DNA of 64,000 nt from Marinobacterium halophilum (GTDB lineage: Bacteria > Pseudomonadota > Gammaproteobacteria > Pseudomonadales > Balneatricaceae): assembly GCF_003014615.1 (NCBI RefSeq), contig NZ_PYGI01000014.1, positions 55,045-119,044 of the forward strand, written 5' to 3'. Below, one piece after another: positions 47,310 through 55,637 of this stretch; the stretch's first letter is position 1; each line of letters begins with the position of its first letter. The notes under the pieces are model-generated. The model was given only the letters and a program-made list of their open reading frames with translations, was not told the DNA's origin and searched no databases. A program made the position numbers and the translations under genes.

Positions 47310-48734
47310 TCACCACCTGAATTGCCAAACGATATGCTGCTGATCCAATTCGCCGACGTGGATCCAATAGGGAGCGTCATGCTTACCACGCAAGCTCTCT
47401 TTAAGCCCCTGGTAACGCTCCAATTGCTTAACCGTATTTCCTCGCTGTAAATGCAGTGCCCCGTCAGGAAGAGGACGGATTCCTAGCCCGTTCTCCGAGT
47501 ATTCAACCTGAAGATGGTCACCGGGCCAGCGGTCATAGCTGAACGTAGGCATTAATCGTTTAAGTTCGCGGCCATCACCGGACTGAAGCACTACCTTTCT
47601 ACCGGTAGCTATCCACTCATCCGGATTTTTAGTTGCAGCACCTTCAGCGGCCGGCACGATAAATTCCTCAAACAACACCAGGCTGTCATCGAGTTCTGAG
47701 GGGCAAAAGAAACATTCCTGACTGCCATCTTCATTGAAATCAGCAGGCAGCAGATTGTGGGCACCGCAGTTGGCACAACGCACCAGCCGCTCATCACACT
47801 CAGTCAACGCCTCTAGCCACTCCGCCATGGTAGGACGCTCAACCGGGTTTTTGAGGCCTTCTTCAAAACAGCGATGGAACAACTCCGATAGCCGACTATT
47901 CTCAACCAGATGGATGGGAAGGTTGCTCGAGCATTCGTTATCAAAGTCGTCATTATCGTTGATCCAGGGGTACTCCCCCCTCAGCGCAGCCTCTTCATCC
48001 TCCGGCTCACCGTCGTTGACCATGTCGCCCTTGAATGGATGGTTGTGGGTCAGCAATTGATAGGCAATGACCGCAAAACTCCAACAGTCTGTGAGACTGC
48101 AGAGCAGTTTTTCTCCACGCACAACCTCAGGGGCACCATAATCAACCGTATGCAACGTAAGGCCACGGTGGGCCTCCAGGCTGATGTTGTCGCAGTCGAT
48201 AAGCCAGGTTTCTGCATGTGCAGGATCGTCCGATACAAAGATATTGGCAGGTGAAAGATCGCCGTACAGCATGCCTCTAGCGTGCAACTGATTAAGGGTT
48301 CTTGCCAGCTGCCCCAGAATGCGCAACCGCCTGCGCAGACCTCCCTGTTTGAGATAGTCCTTCGCAGACTCTTCCCCAGCCTCTAGAAAGCTATTCAACA
48401 CGCTTTCAAGTGATACCAGACCATCCATGAGCTCCATCACATAACCATTGCGGGGTGGAGCCAGCAGTATTAATGGTCTGGCGAGCTTGAGGGCACCGAA
48501 ATCCTGACGAGTAAGCCACTCAATGTGTTCACGCCAGCGCTGAATCGCCTGTACATCTTTAATCTCACGCCCATGCTCGTCTTTATTCTTTAATCCTTTA
48601 ACCAGCACCTGTGGATGATTCGTACGGTAAACAATGCCCTGCCCCCCCCTGCTCATCTCCTCAACCAGTTGGTAACTCGCACCCTTTGTATCTTGAACAA
48701 CGCGACGTGCTCTTTGTTTTTCTGTCGTGCTCAT
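47310..48734 (-). CDS. Serine/threonine protein kinase of a TerY-P triad
   Basis: A 474-residue protein. The start at 48734 lies four bases after the PP2C stop; a longer frame from 48818 would run deep into the phosphatase gene. Kinase domain about 20-330: glycine loop SRGGQGIVY, YGDLSPANIFVS replacing HRDLKxxN (catalytic Asp and Asn kept, His and Lys changed), and LIDCDN replacing DFG (metal-binding Asp kept), then DYGAPEVV. A zinc ribbon (RCANCGAHN ... CFFCPSE, about 347-375) and a C-terminal beta-rich domain follow. With the adjacent PP2C and vWA genes it forms a TerY-P triad, a predicted phosphorylation switch. Confidence 0.88.
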   Translation of the reverse strand: MSTTEKQRARRVVQDTKGASYQLVEEMSRGGQGIVYRTNHPQVLVKGLKNKDEHGREIKDVQAIQRWREHIEWLTRQDFGALKLARPLILLAPPRNGYVMELMDGLVSLESVLNSFLEAGEESAKDYLKQGGLRRRLRILGQLARTLNQLHARGMLYGDLSPANIFVSDDPAHAETWLIDCDNISLEAHRGLTLHTVDYGAPEVVRGEKLLCSLTDCWSFAVIAYQLLTHNHPFKGDMVNDGEPEDEEAALRGEYPWINDNDDFDNECSSNLPIHLVENSRLSELFHRCFEEGLKNPVERPTMAEWLEALTECDERLVRCANCGAHNLLPADFNEDGSQECFFCPSELDDSLVLFEEFIVPAAEGAATKNPDEWIATGRKVVLQSGDGRELKRLMPTFSYDRWPGDHLQVEYSENGLGIRPLPDGALHLQRGNTVKQLERYQGLKESLRGKHDAPYWIHVGELDQQHIVWQFRW

Positions 48735-48738
48735 GTGC

Positions 48739-49431
48739 TTAATCCATTCTGAAAATACTGGCGATAGTTTTGTCATCACCATGGTATGGCGTGGACCAAC
48801 CTCGTAACTCCCTCTCAAGCCAGCGTTTCATTCTTCGCTTGCTACAGCGCTGCTGACGGCGATAGACCGCATCAAAGAAAGGCTCAAGCTGCTCCGGAAT
48901 CAGGTCATCCGAGATCCCGTCAGTCATCAGCAGGGCTCCGTCTCCAGGATAAGCTAGGAAAATGTTGCCACTCGTTGCCCCTAATGAGTCTGCTTGTGCC
49001 AATGTCGTGGTCTGATTACCAAAACCATCCTTCTGGCCCGTTAAAACGCGAAATTGCCCCCGGCTACGGATTAGGACCAAGCCATCGCCTGCTTGGCCAA
49101 CCACGCCCTCGCCATTGCAATCTACCCACGCCCAAAGACAGGTCGTTTCATAATCGTCGTAGCAATTATCGAAGGCCGCACGCCAATGCTGGCTCAAACG
49201 AACGGGGACATCGATGCTTTGGAGATGCTCGTTACTCAGTGCAACCTTCCGAGCCAACACAACCGCCATACGCGATCCTGTATCGCTATATCGACGACTG
49301 CCCAACCCATCAGCTACAGAAGCGAAACAGCCTCCACTCAGGCCACGAACTGACATGGAATCTTGGTTCGGCAGTCCATCCTGCTCATGAGCCGGCCCTT
49401 TTACCGAAGCACCGGCAGCTAAAATTCGCAT
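48739..49431 (-). CDS. PP2C-family protein phosphatase of a TerY-P triad
   Basis: A 230-residue single-domain phosphatase that would reverse the neighbouring kinase. Metal-binding motifs are intact: NQDS near residue 22, VADGLGSRR near residue 39, LLMTDGISDDL near residue 168 and GDDKTIA near residue 218. It starts with an ATG overlapping the vWA stop (TGATG). Confidence 0.9.
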   Translation of the reverse strand: MRILAAGASVKGPAHEQDGLPNQDSMSVRGLSGGCFASVADGLGSRRYSDTGSRMAVVLARKVALSNEHLQSIDVPVRLSQHWRAAFDNCYDDYETTCLWAWVDCNGEGVVGQAGDGLVLIRSRGQFRVLTGQKDGFGNQTTTLAQADSLGATSGNIFLAYPGDGALLMTDGISDDLIPEQLEPFFDAVYRRQQRCSKRRMKRWLERELRGWSTPYHGDDKTIASIFRMD

Positions 49432-50102
49432 CAGAATTCCCAGTCCTCTTCATTCTCTGATGGAATCTGCAAGGGGGTTGACTGATTTGGCTTCACTGAC
49501 TGGCTACGCGCACTGACGCTCATGGTCACAGCACGGAAGAATCGATGAATATCACGAGCATTTTCAGCACGGAAGAGCGGTGCCTCCGGGTCATTGGCGA
49601 AGTCTGCGAGCATGGACTCGTCGGCATCGGACCCAATCGCCATGGCAAACCGAGTCGCCTTCTGTGCGCGCTCTCCGTTTGCAAAGCGTTCAAAAGGCCC
49701 CTGCCATTCATCGGTCGGATAGCCATCAGAGATGAGAACTAGCACCGGCTTATATGAACGGGAGGGAATGCGCTCCTTGTCTTCGACTAGCGAATTGGCA
49801 ATCTTCAATGCACTACCAAGTGGAGTAGGCCCAGCTGCCTCAAGCTCCTTCATGCCTTCAATCTGATGTGCTGGTGTAAGCGGAAGTATCATCTCCGCCT
49901 GATCCCCACCAAACGAAATAACGGAAACCTGTATTTCTGCCCGCAGACGGCTTTCAGAAGCAAAGCTTGAAAGCATCTCTTTCAGCCCTTGGTTTAGCGC
50001 CTCAATTTTCCCATCAATTGACATGCTGCCACTGGTGTCTGCAAGCACGATGACCGGCAGTGGGCGAGCTGATTGCACCTGAAATTTCTTGAGTTCCGAC
50101 AT
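49431..50102 (-). CDS. terY: TerY-like von Willebrand factor A protein
   Basis: A 223-residue vWA domain protein. The MIDAS metal site is complete: DTSGSMSIDGK (about residue 23), the Thr in AAGPTPLGSAL (about 92) and ISDGYPTDEW (about 125). The last 30 residues are Ser/Gln-rich and likely flexible. It is the first gene of a transcription unit reaching through kinase, helicase, HEPN, McrB-like and McrC-like genes, with a sigma-54 promoter upstream. TerY proteins serve as scaffolds or phosphorylation targets in the triad. Confidence 0.9.
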   Translation of the reverse strand: MSELKKFQVQSARPLPVIVLADTSGSMSIDGKIEALNQGLKEMLSSFASESRLRAEIQVSVISFGGDQAEMILPLTPAHQIEGMKELEAAGPTPLGSALKIANSLVEDKERIPSRSYKPVLVLISDGYPTDEWQGPFERFANGERAQKATRFAMAIGSDADESMLADFANDPEAPLFRAENARDIHRFFRAVTMSVSARSQSVKPNQSTPLQIPSENEEDWEF

Positions 50103-50149
50103 GTATAACCCTCCGGTATTGCTTAAATGTTTTGTGCTTGCTTTGACTA

Positions 50150-50195
50150 AGCCAAAGTCATGCCAAAAACAAAAAACTTGTTTTTCAAATACTTA
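50150..50195 (-). promoter_or_regulatory. Sigma-54 promoter and IHF-like site of the TerY-P/CoCoNuT operon
   Basis: On the minus strand, TGGCATGACTTTGGCT (50165 to 50150) fits TGGCACG-N4-TTGCW with two mismatches and both invariant dinucleotides. Transcription would start near 50139, 37 bases before the terY ATG. TTTCAAATACTTA (plus strand, 50183-50195) matches the IHF consensus at 12 of 13 positions, 18 bases beyond the promoter. Confidence 0.78.
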
Positions 50196-50335
50196 AGAAA
50201 ACAGGAGATGGAGCGGATGGATGTTGAGGATAGTTTTTTACGCTATTGCAATTTTTCTTACCGTCATATCCATTGACTCGCACCGATGCCCACTGAACGA
50301 AGGCCCGTTTTCCCTGTTTTTATATTTCTGTCTCG

Positions 50336-51406
50336 CTAATCTACGATAGACCAAAGGTCCTTCAGCCGTGTGACCGTATGCTCCCATTTCGGTGTGCGGG
50401 GTCTGGCTACAGAGTTCTGATTCCCAAACAAACCAACTTCGTTAACGGCTTCACTCACCGCAACCTTGTGTAACCATTGGACCGGGACGAAATACTCAGC
50501 ATCATCTTCACCACATTCGGCAGCTGTGAAATATTGCCCGTGGATAATCTTGTCATCCGTCAGGAAGTCATCAGCCACCACCGGATGATCCATAACTTTC
50601 GCCACACCGACATACCCTGTTCCTGGGATATTGACCCAGACGCGATCACCGGGCTTGAGCATGAACAGGGTTTTACTGTACCAACGACCACCTCCTGCCG
50701 ATATGAACCCGTGAGTGGTTGCATCCTGCCAACTACGACCGCTGGGTGCTGTGCCGAAGCTGGCATAGAACTCTCCGTTCCACTCGCCCTTGCGGCCTGT
50801 ATTTGCGGCATGCTCTTCGGTTTCGACAGGATCAATCATCCAGGAACGGCTGAGGTATTGGCTTTCACCATCACGGAAGACCGAGAAAAATACAGCGTTC
50901 AGGGCAACGCTGGCCTTGTCATTGAGGTAATTGATAATCCGCTCTGTGCTCGCATCCAGCTCAGCGGCCACGATCACCATTTGGTGGGAACTGTTGACCT
51001 CTTCCTCAACCGGCGCGACACCGAACTTGGCTTTATAAGCCTGTTCGAACGCCTTTTCAGCAAGGCCATACTTGCTGGCAAAATCGGCATAGATCTGAAC
51101 GAATTTTTCGGTGGAGAGAGTCTCGACCCAAGCCGCGTAATCGATTGCCTGGGCAACAACATCTCTGGGAGTTTTGTCTTTCTTCAGCTCGATAATGATG
51201 ATGGAGCCCGAGGCATCTATCGCCAGAAGATCGATATACTTGCCAAAATCGGTATAGACCTGGCGTCCGATCAGCAGCCAGTGATCATTGAGAATACTGA
51301 TGTCCTTGGCAATTTGCTCCTCGAGCAGCAGCTCGCTTTCCAATCGCACAGAAGTCAGCGATTGCGGTTTATCACCAATTTTCCAGATACCGTGTTGTAC
51401 AGCCAT
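50336..51406 (-). CDS. DUF91/NucS-type PD-(D/E)xK endonuclease-like protein
   Basis: A 356-residue protein. N-terminal nuclease fold (about 20-110) with D59, E73 and K75 in KYIDLLAID ... IIIIELKK, followed by the QAIDYAAWV helix (QxxxY motif), all typical of NucS/DUF91-related nucleases. The C-terminal half (about 190-330) contains GDRVWVNIPGTGYVGVAKV, which resembles an EVE/PUA-type modified-base reader; this is a weaker call. It is the last gene of the RavA-ViaA-HEPN unit. Together it could recognise a modified base and cut. Confidence 0.75.
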   Translation of the reverse strand: MAVQHGIWKIGDKPQSLTSVRLESELLLEEQIAKDISILNDHWLLIGRQVYTDFGKYIDLLAIDASGSIIIIELKKDKTPRDVVAQAIDYAAWVETLSTEKFVQIYADFASKYGLAEKAFEQAYKAKFGVAPVEEEVNSSHQMVIVAAELDASTERIINYLNDKASVALNAVFFSVFRDGESQYLSRSWMIDPVETEEHAANTGRKGEWNGEFYASFGTAPSGRSWQDATTHGFISAGGGRWYSKTLFMLKPGDRVWVNIPGTGYVGVAKVMDHPVVADDFLTDDKIIHGQYFTAAECGEDDAEYFVPVQWLHKVAVSEAVNEVGLFGNQNSVARPRTPKWEHTVTRLKDLWSIVD

Positions 51407-51459
51407 GTGCCTTTAATCCTTTACAACCTGACCGAGCCAAATGCTCAATGAAAAATAGC

Positions 51460-51996
51460 CTACACCTCACGCTCTAGTGCTTCGTCCGTCACCTCCACCA
51501 GCTTCTTGAAGAAGTTGACGCACTTTTTCATATCATCGCGGCTTACCAGATGGCTCGATTGCTTATCAGTGATTGATCGGTGAACAGCATCACCACGTTT
51601 CTTTATCCAGCCATTGAGCTTTGCCCGTACTTCCTCAACATCATGATTTGGCCACGACCAATGTGCTGTCACATCAGTACCTACAAAGTCTTCAAAAAAG
51701 TGTTTTGTTTTCTGCGAGTTGGGCGTGTGAAAGGTCTTCAAGTCCTTTTCCAGCTGCTTCTGGACGTATGCCGCTATCTGGCTGCCATCCAAGGCTCTGA
51801 GACGGGCATTAACCTCTTCTTTAACTCGATCCTCTACGTAGGTTTCCCAGGCAGTCAACGTCATGATGAGCGCCGCCCTTTTCAGCTCTTCAGGGTCACG
51901 CCCCTCTTTACGCTCTTTATTCAGCTGGTCATAAGCGCGAAGAATCTGCTCAGAGTCGTTTATTGCGATTTTGAAATTTTCATAAGCAAGAGACAT
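51460..51996 (-). CDS. HEPN-domain protein (MAE_28990/RiboL-PSP-HEPN-like)
   Basis: A 178-residue all-helical protein. The start is ATG 51996 (MSLAYENFK) with AAGGAA in front; a longer frame from 52038 overlaps the previous gene. The HEPN active-site motif is R134-GDAV-H139 (Rx4H) in a KKRGDAVHRS context, preceded by the WETYVEDR helix common in MAE_28990-type HEPN proteins. Such proteins are predicted RNases or toxins. It lies between the vWA protein and the DUF91 nuclease. Confidence 0.8.
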   Translation of the reverse strand: MSLAYENFKIAINDSEQILRAYDQLNKERKEGRDPEELKRAALIMTLTAWETYVEDRVKEEVNARLRALDGSQIAAYVQKQLEKDLKTFHTPNSQKTKHFFEDFVGTDVTAHWSWPNHDVEEVRAKLNGWIKKRGDAVHRSITDKQSSHLVSRDDMKKCVNFFKKLVEVTDEALEREV

Positions 51997-52016
51997 AGTA
52001 AGTTCCTTGTATTCCT

Positions 52017-53579
52017 TTACGGGGCGAGGTCGAGCCAACTATCAAAGCGATGCAAGGGATCACATAGCTCTTCCATTGCATGGCCTCCCGAGCCAATCAG
52101 TACGCCATGCACGGACAAAGCATGGCTTTGCTTTCGACGTGTAATCTTTGAAGCCAAATCGCTGGAAGACGGAAACTCTCCATCACTGACAAGCAGGATA
52201 TCTGCATCCTGCCAGGCTTCGGATTTGCATCGTTCCAAAGCCATTTGGAGCGGCCCTTCAGCATCTGTACCTCCTCCGAACGACATCGACAGAAAGCCGA
52301 TCAGGCGATCCAGCCCTTGCTCATTGGGCGAGAGCTCAAGCTCTTTCACCTCATCCCGACTGCCAAACAGGTAGACATAGCAGCCGCGTTTTTCCTGAGC
52401 GGCAACGCTCAAGCACTCAAGAGTCAGCGCCTTGGCAATGGTTTCCGGATTCCCCGCCATGGAGCCGGAGGTGTCGAGACAAATGATCATTGGGCCGCAC
52501 TCTTCCGACCTTGATTTACCGGCTCGTTTAACTTCGACATCCTCTGTGACTTCGGCCGCAAACGTTTCAAGTTCGATACCTTCGACGGCATAACTCAATA
52601 ACGCATGTTCTGCCCGCTTAGCGTGCCAAAGCTTTTTCAGCACAGGATGCCCAAGCAATGCAGCTTCCTGAGGCAACATACGGCTGATCGAGTCAGAGCG
52701 TGTGATACCTCGGGTTTCCATAGGAACGAACGGTGTTTTGACCTCACGTTTTTGAACGCGTGTGGTGGTCATCGACTCCATGATCATTTCAATGGCCGGA
52801 TTGTCCTCACTGGCTTTCATCCTGCCCAGGGTCCTGATCACCTCCTGGAGCTGAGGCAGCAGCGCCAGGACTTCCTTGAGTCGCACCATATCGAGCCAGC
52901 CATGACTTTGAAAAAAGCCTTTTGACAGATCAAAGCCCAGATGAACGACCATGCCCAAGTCAGAGAACACCGATGCAAGTGTTTCCCATACAACCAAACG
53001 CTCTTCCCATACATCCGACAGCCAGCCGCCGGCACCGGCCACCTGGGACCAGCTTGTAGCCAACGCACGCGACTCCAGTTCGGCGACCACCTCAGGACTG
53101 AGTACCGGCACTCCCCTGCTTGCCGATTTTTTAGCTCGTTTAGCCAACTTCTCCCGTAGATCCTGTAAAGCTGCTTGCTCATACTGCTCAAACAACACCG
53201 TTTGTAACCGGTGCTGCTCCAGCTGTTTGTTCTCCAGAACCTCTAGCATGTCGGCGAGCAAGGCATCGACTACTTCTTCGTTGCCATGACAGTATTTCAA
53301 CAACCCTTGGGCATTTAAGTATTCATGAAGGGACTCTTGCACTTGCTGGGCGGGCCAGGGCAGCAGTTCTCTTGGTGTTTCGCCAGATAACATACTACTG
53401 CGCATCGCAACCAAGCCATGTAAACGCTCGTGAAGCGTCCCTGCGGGGTTCGTGACCAGTGCCGGAACCAGCGTTTCCGGCACGTCATCCAGAAGAGCAA
53501 AACTGCTATCAAGACCATCCAGGCGCATGGGCTCCAGAGGTGGTTGGTGAGGGGTATGACTCTCAATCACACAGCTCAC
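52017..53579 (-). CDS. ViaA/CoxE-like von Willebrand factor A protein
   Basis: A 520-residue partner of the MoxR ATPase upstream. The N-terminal 330 residues are helical (as in ViaA). The C-terminal vWA domain (about 345-515) has a complete MIDAS: LDTSGSMAGNP, the Thr in SFGGGTDAEG and LVSDGEFPSS. It overlaps the RavA stop by 17 bases. Two GTG starts are possible: 53579, or 53570, which has a better-placed GGTGAG. RavA-ViaA pairs modulate respiration and membrane stress in enterics; in this island a defence role is more likely. Confidence 0.86.
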   Translation of the reverse strand: MSCVIESHTPHQPPLEPMRLDGLDSSFALLDDVPETLVPALVTNPAGTLHERLHGLVAMRSSMLSGETPRELLPWPAQQVQESLHEYLNAQGLLKYCHGNEEVVDALLADMLEVLENKQLEQHRLQTVLFEQYEQAALQDLREKLAKRAKKSASRGVPVLSPEVVAELESRALATSWSQVAGAGGWLSDVWEERLVVWETLASVFSDLGMVVHLGFDLSKGFFQSHGWLDMVRLKEVLALLPQLQEVIRTLGRMKASEDNPAIEMIMESMTTTRVQKREVKTPFVPMETRGITRSDSISRMLPQEAALLGHPVLKKLWHAKRAEHALLSYAVEGIELETFAAEVTEDVEVKRAGKSRSEECGPMIICLDTSGSMAGNPETIAKALTLECLSVAAQEKRGCYVYLFGSRDEVKELELSPNEQGLDRLIGFLSMSFGGGTDAEGPLQMALERCKSEAWQDADILLVSDGEFPSSSDLASKITRRKQSHALSVHGVLIGSGGHAMEELCDPLHRFDSWLDLAP

Positions 53580-55089
53580 CCTCTTTCACTTCACCTGCTT
53601 CAAAGATCGCTGAAGTTGCAGGGCTGCTTTCTCGGGGAAGTTCCTCGAAGCCCGTGATTACCTTTTCCATCCGCTCTAACAGCTCTTCCGTTTTAGAAAT
53701 AGCGTTTCGCAGACTTGAATCCAGCTCAGGGAAAATGGATGCATCGATCCAAAGATGATTACAAAGCACCAATTTCGCTCTATCGCGCTGATTACGTAGA
53801 GTCTGTAACACAGTTTCTATATTCGACTGAGCCTCAAGGGCCGGATTAATACGCCCCTCAACATGGGCCTTTGAATATAGAATTGTTTCCATCAGAGGAA
53901 TGTTTGGTATATTTTCCTCTATGGGGTCATTATCCCGACCTCTTGTGCTGGGCTCTACTGTAGGCTCATCGGTATTATGAACCGTATATAATGGCTTGCC
54001 TTCTTTATTTATTTTATGCCTCGTTTCATCTGAGTGAGACGACGTTGTAATATCACCTTCATCATCGATATATAAAGGCTGACCTGAATCGTCAATTACC
54101 TGTTTTTTGTTATCGATATCCATTTGAAGGTAACTCTCCCATGCGCTTACTATGCTCTGAAGCCTTTTGGGATTGAAATCTGCATCAATGGCAATATTCT
54201 TCTTATAAAGATCAACCAGGCCCTCAAGTTGCTCAGGCTTTTCCCACAGGCAGTGCGGCAGTATCCAGGCGTCATATATATTGGCTTCAGTCTGGTTATT
54301 GGTAAGTGCTGAAACCTTGATTAGCTTGATGACCTTGCGCCAGCGACGGTCAGACACATATATGTCCTGCTCAACCAAGTACTCCCGAAACTTCTGGCAC
54401 AGCTCCAGAACCCCTTTGCTGATACCCACCTTTTCAGCCTGTGCCTGAACTTCACCCAAATCCTCAATTCGGAGACGAACATCCAGCGCCGGATCACATA
54501 CCGCCTCACCCATCGTCAAAAGCTGCTGGAACGCATTACCCGACACCGGCTCCACAAAGCTGCGCAGCATGAAGCGGTCATAGAGGGCATTCAGCTCTTC
54601 GCCTTCTGGCAGCTCGTTACTGGCGGCAATGACGGAGATAAGCGGAACCTGTTTGCGCGTGTTGCCGTTATCGAATTGTCTTTCATTCAACAGGGTCAGG
54701 AGACTGTTGAGAATGGCGCTATTGGCCTTGAAGATCTCGTCTATAAACGCAACGGATGCCTCGGGAAGGTAGCCACTGGTAAGGCGGTGATAGCGATCAT
54801 CTTCCAGCGCCTTGATGGAGAGCGGCCCAAACAGCTCTTCGGGCACGGTGAAGCGGGTCAGCAAGCGCTCAAAATAGTCCGCTTCAAAGAAGGCGTTTTT
54901 CAGTCGTTTTGCGAGTTCGCTTTTTGCGGTACCAGGCGGCCCAAGCAAAAGCACATGCTCACCCGACAAAGCTGCGAGAAGTATCAGTTTTGTTTGCTGC
55001 TCTCGCTCCAGAAGCCCGCTTTGCATCTCTTTAATCAAGAGGCCCAGCTTTTCCTTACGAGACATTACCTTAATGGGGGCGCTATCCAT
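53563..55089 (-). CDS. RavA-like MoxR AAA+ ATPase
   Basis: A 508-residue AAA+ ATPase. Walker A GPPGTAKS at residues 50-57, Walker B SVAFIDEIFKANSAILN near residue 115, sensor ISVIAASNELPEGEEL near residue 155, and FMLRSFVEP, all as in RavA. The C-terminal part carries a hydrophilic insertion (about 330-395: a DDSGQPLYIDDEGD-type repeat and INKEGKPLY, acidic and AT-rich in DNA) that may be a flexible linker or a beta-hairpin module. It heads a transcription unit with vWA, HEPN and DUF91 genes and has a sigma-54 promoter 55 bases upstream. Confidence 0.87.
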   Translation of the reverse strand: MDSAPIKVMSRKEKLGLLIKEMQSGLLEREQQTKLILLAALSGEHVLLLGPPGTAKSELAKRLKNAFFEADYFERLLTRFTVPEELFGPLSIKALEDDRYHRLTSGYLPEASVAFIDEIFKANSAILNSLLTLLNERQFDNGNTRKQVPLISVIAASNELPEGEELNALYDRFMLRSFVEPVSGNAFQQLLTMGEAVCDPALDVRLRIEDLGEVQAQAEKVGISKGVLELCQKFREYLVEQDIYVSDRRWRKVIKLIKVSALTNNQTEANIYDAWILPHCLWEKPEQLEGLVDLYKKNIAIDADFNPKRLQSIVSAWESYLQMDIDNKKQVIDDSGQPLYIDDEGDITTSSHSDETRHKINKEGKPLYTVHNTDEPTVEPSTRGRDNDPIEENIPNIPLMETILYSKAHVEGRINPALEAQSNIETVLQTLRNQRDRAKLVLCNHLWIDASIFPELDSSLRNAISKTEELLERMEKVITGFEELPRESSPATSAIFEAGEVKEGELCD

Positions 55090-55143
55090 GGTTGTTTATT
55101 CCTTCAAAAATAAGTGGGTGTTAGTTAAAACACCTTGTAGCAA

Positions 55144-55191
55144 AGCAAACTTCACTCCAAAAACACAAAGTCCAATTATTTCAATACGTTA
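55144..55191 (-). promoter_or_regulatory. Sigma-54 promoter and IHF-like site of the RavA-ViaA unit
   Basis: On the minus strand, TGGAGTGAAGTTTGCT (55159 to 55144) has the invariant GG and GC 12 positions apart, and TTTGCT matches the -12 block exactly. Start would be near 55133, 44 bases before the ravA-like ATG. TTTCAATACGTTA (plus strand, 55179-55191) matches the IHF consensus at 12 of 13 positions, 20 bases beyond the promoter. Confidence 0.72.
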
Positions 55192-55332
55192 GGACAAGCC
55201 GGACACTTGCAAAGCAACCAAAATTAAAATAAATATTCCGATAAAGTAAGAACATTTACAGAAAGTCATTCTTGGTTGCTTCCTTACGTTGAGCTACACA
55301 GTCATTTGGCGCACAATTAAAGCCGTAAAGGC

Positions 55333-55590
55333 TCAGGCCACCAAAGCCTCCAGCATCTCACCACCAAACATCTGCGCCAGGCCTCCGCAGGCCTCAATGA
55401 GATCAATGGCATTGTAGCTATCCCAAACCTCACCGGACGAAACCAGATCAGTTACCAACACTTCGCCGGTAGCCGGGCGTTGCATAAAGTTCGTGGTATT
55501 CAGATCAAGATCACCACCCACAAAGATGGCATGCGCGATCATCGCAACCACTGTGCGCTTAAGAGCTGGTGCTACATCCAGTTCCAACAA
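55333..55590 (-). pseudogene. Small ORF or gene remnant, 85 aa
   Basis: Only non-ATG starts are available (TTG 55590, or CTG codons up to an in-frame TAG at about 55613), and no ribosome site is visible. The sequence is well-coded (AHAIFVGGDLDLNTTNFMQR, then an acidic end EVWDSYNAIDLIEACGGL), so it may be the C-terminal part of a lost gene. I do not recognise a family. It lies 47 bases downstream of hsdS. Confidence 0.45.
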
Positions 55591-55637
55591 CAGATCCAGC
55601 GGCAGGTCGCCTAGCTAGGCGGCCACTTTCAAACGAC

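Noticed and set aside
52017..55089. Zorya or Ter (tellurite) resistance core
   Set aside because: No ZorAB motor proteins and no TerC/TerD/TerZ genes are present; only the TerY-P triad is.
55201..55225. TGGTTGCTTTGC on the minus strand as a sigma-54 promoter
   Set aside because: The GG and GC are 9 rather than 12 positions apart.
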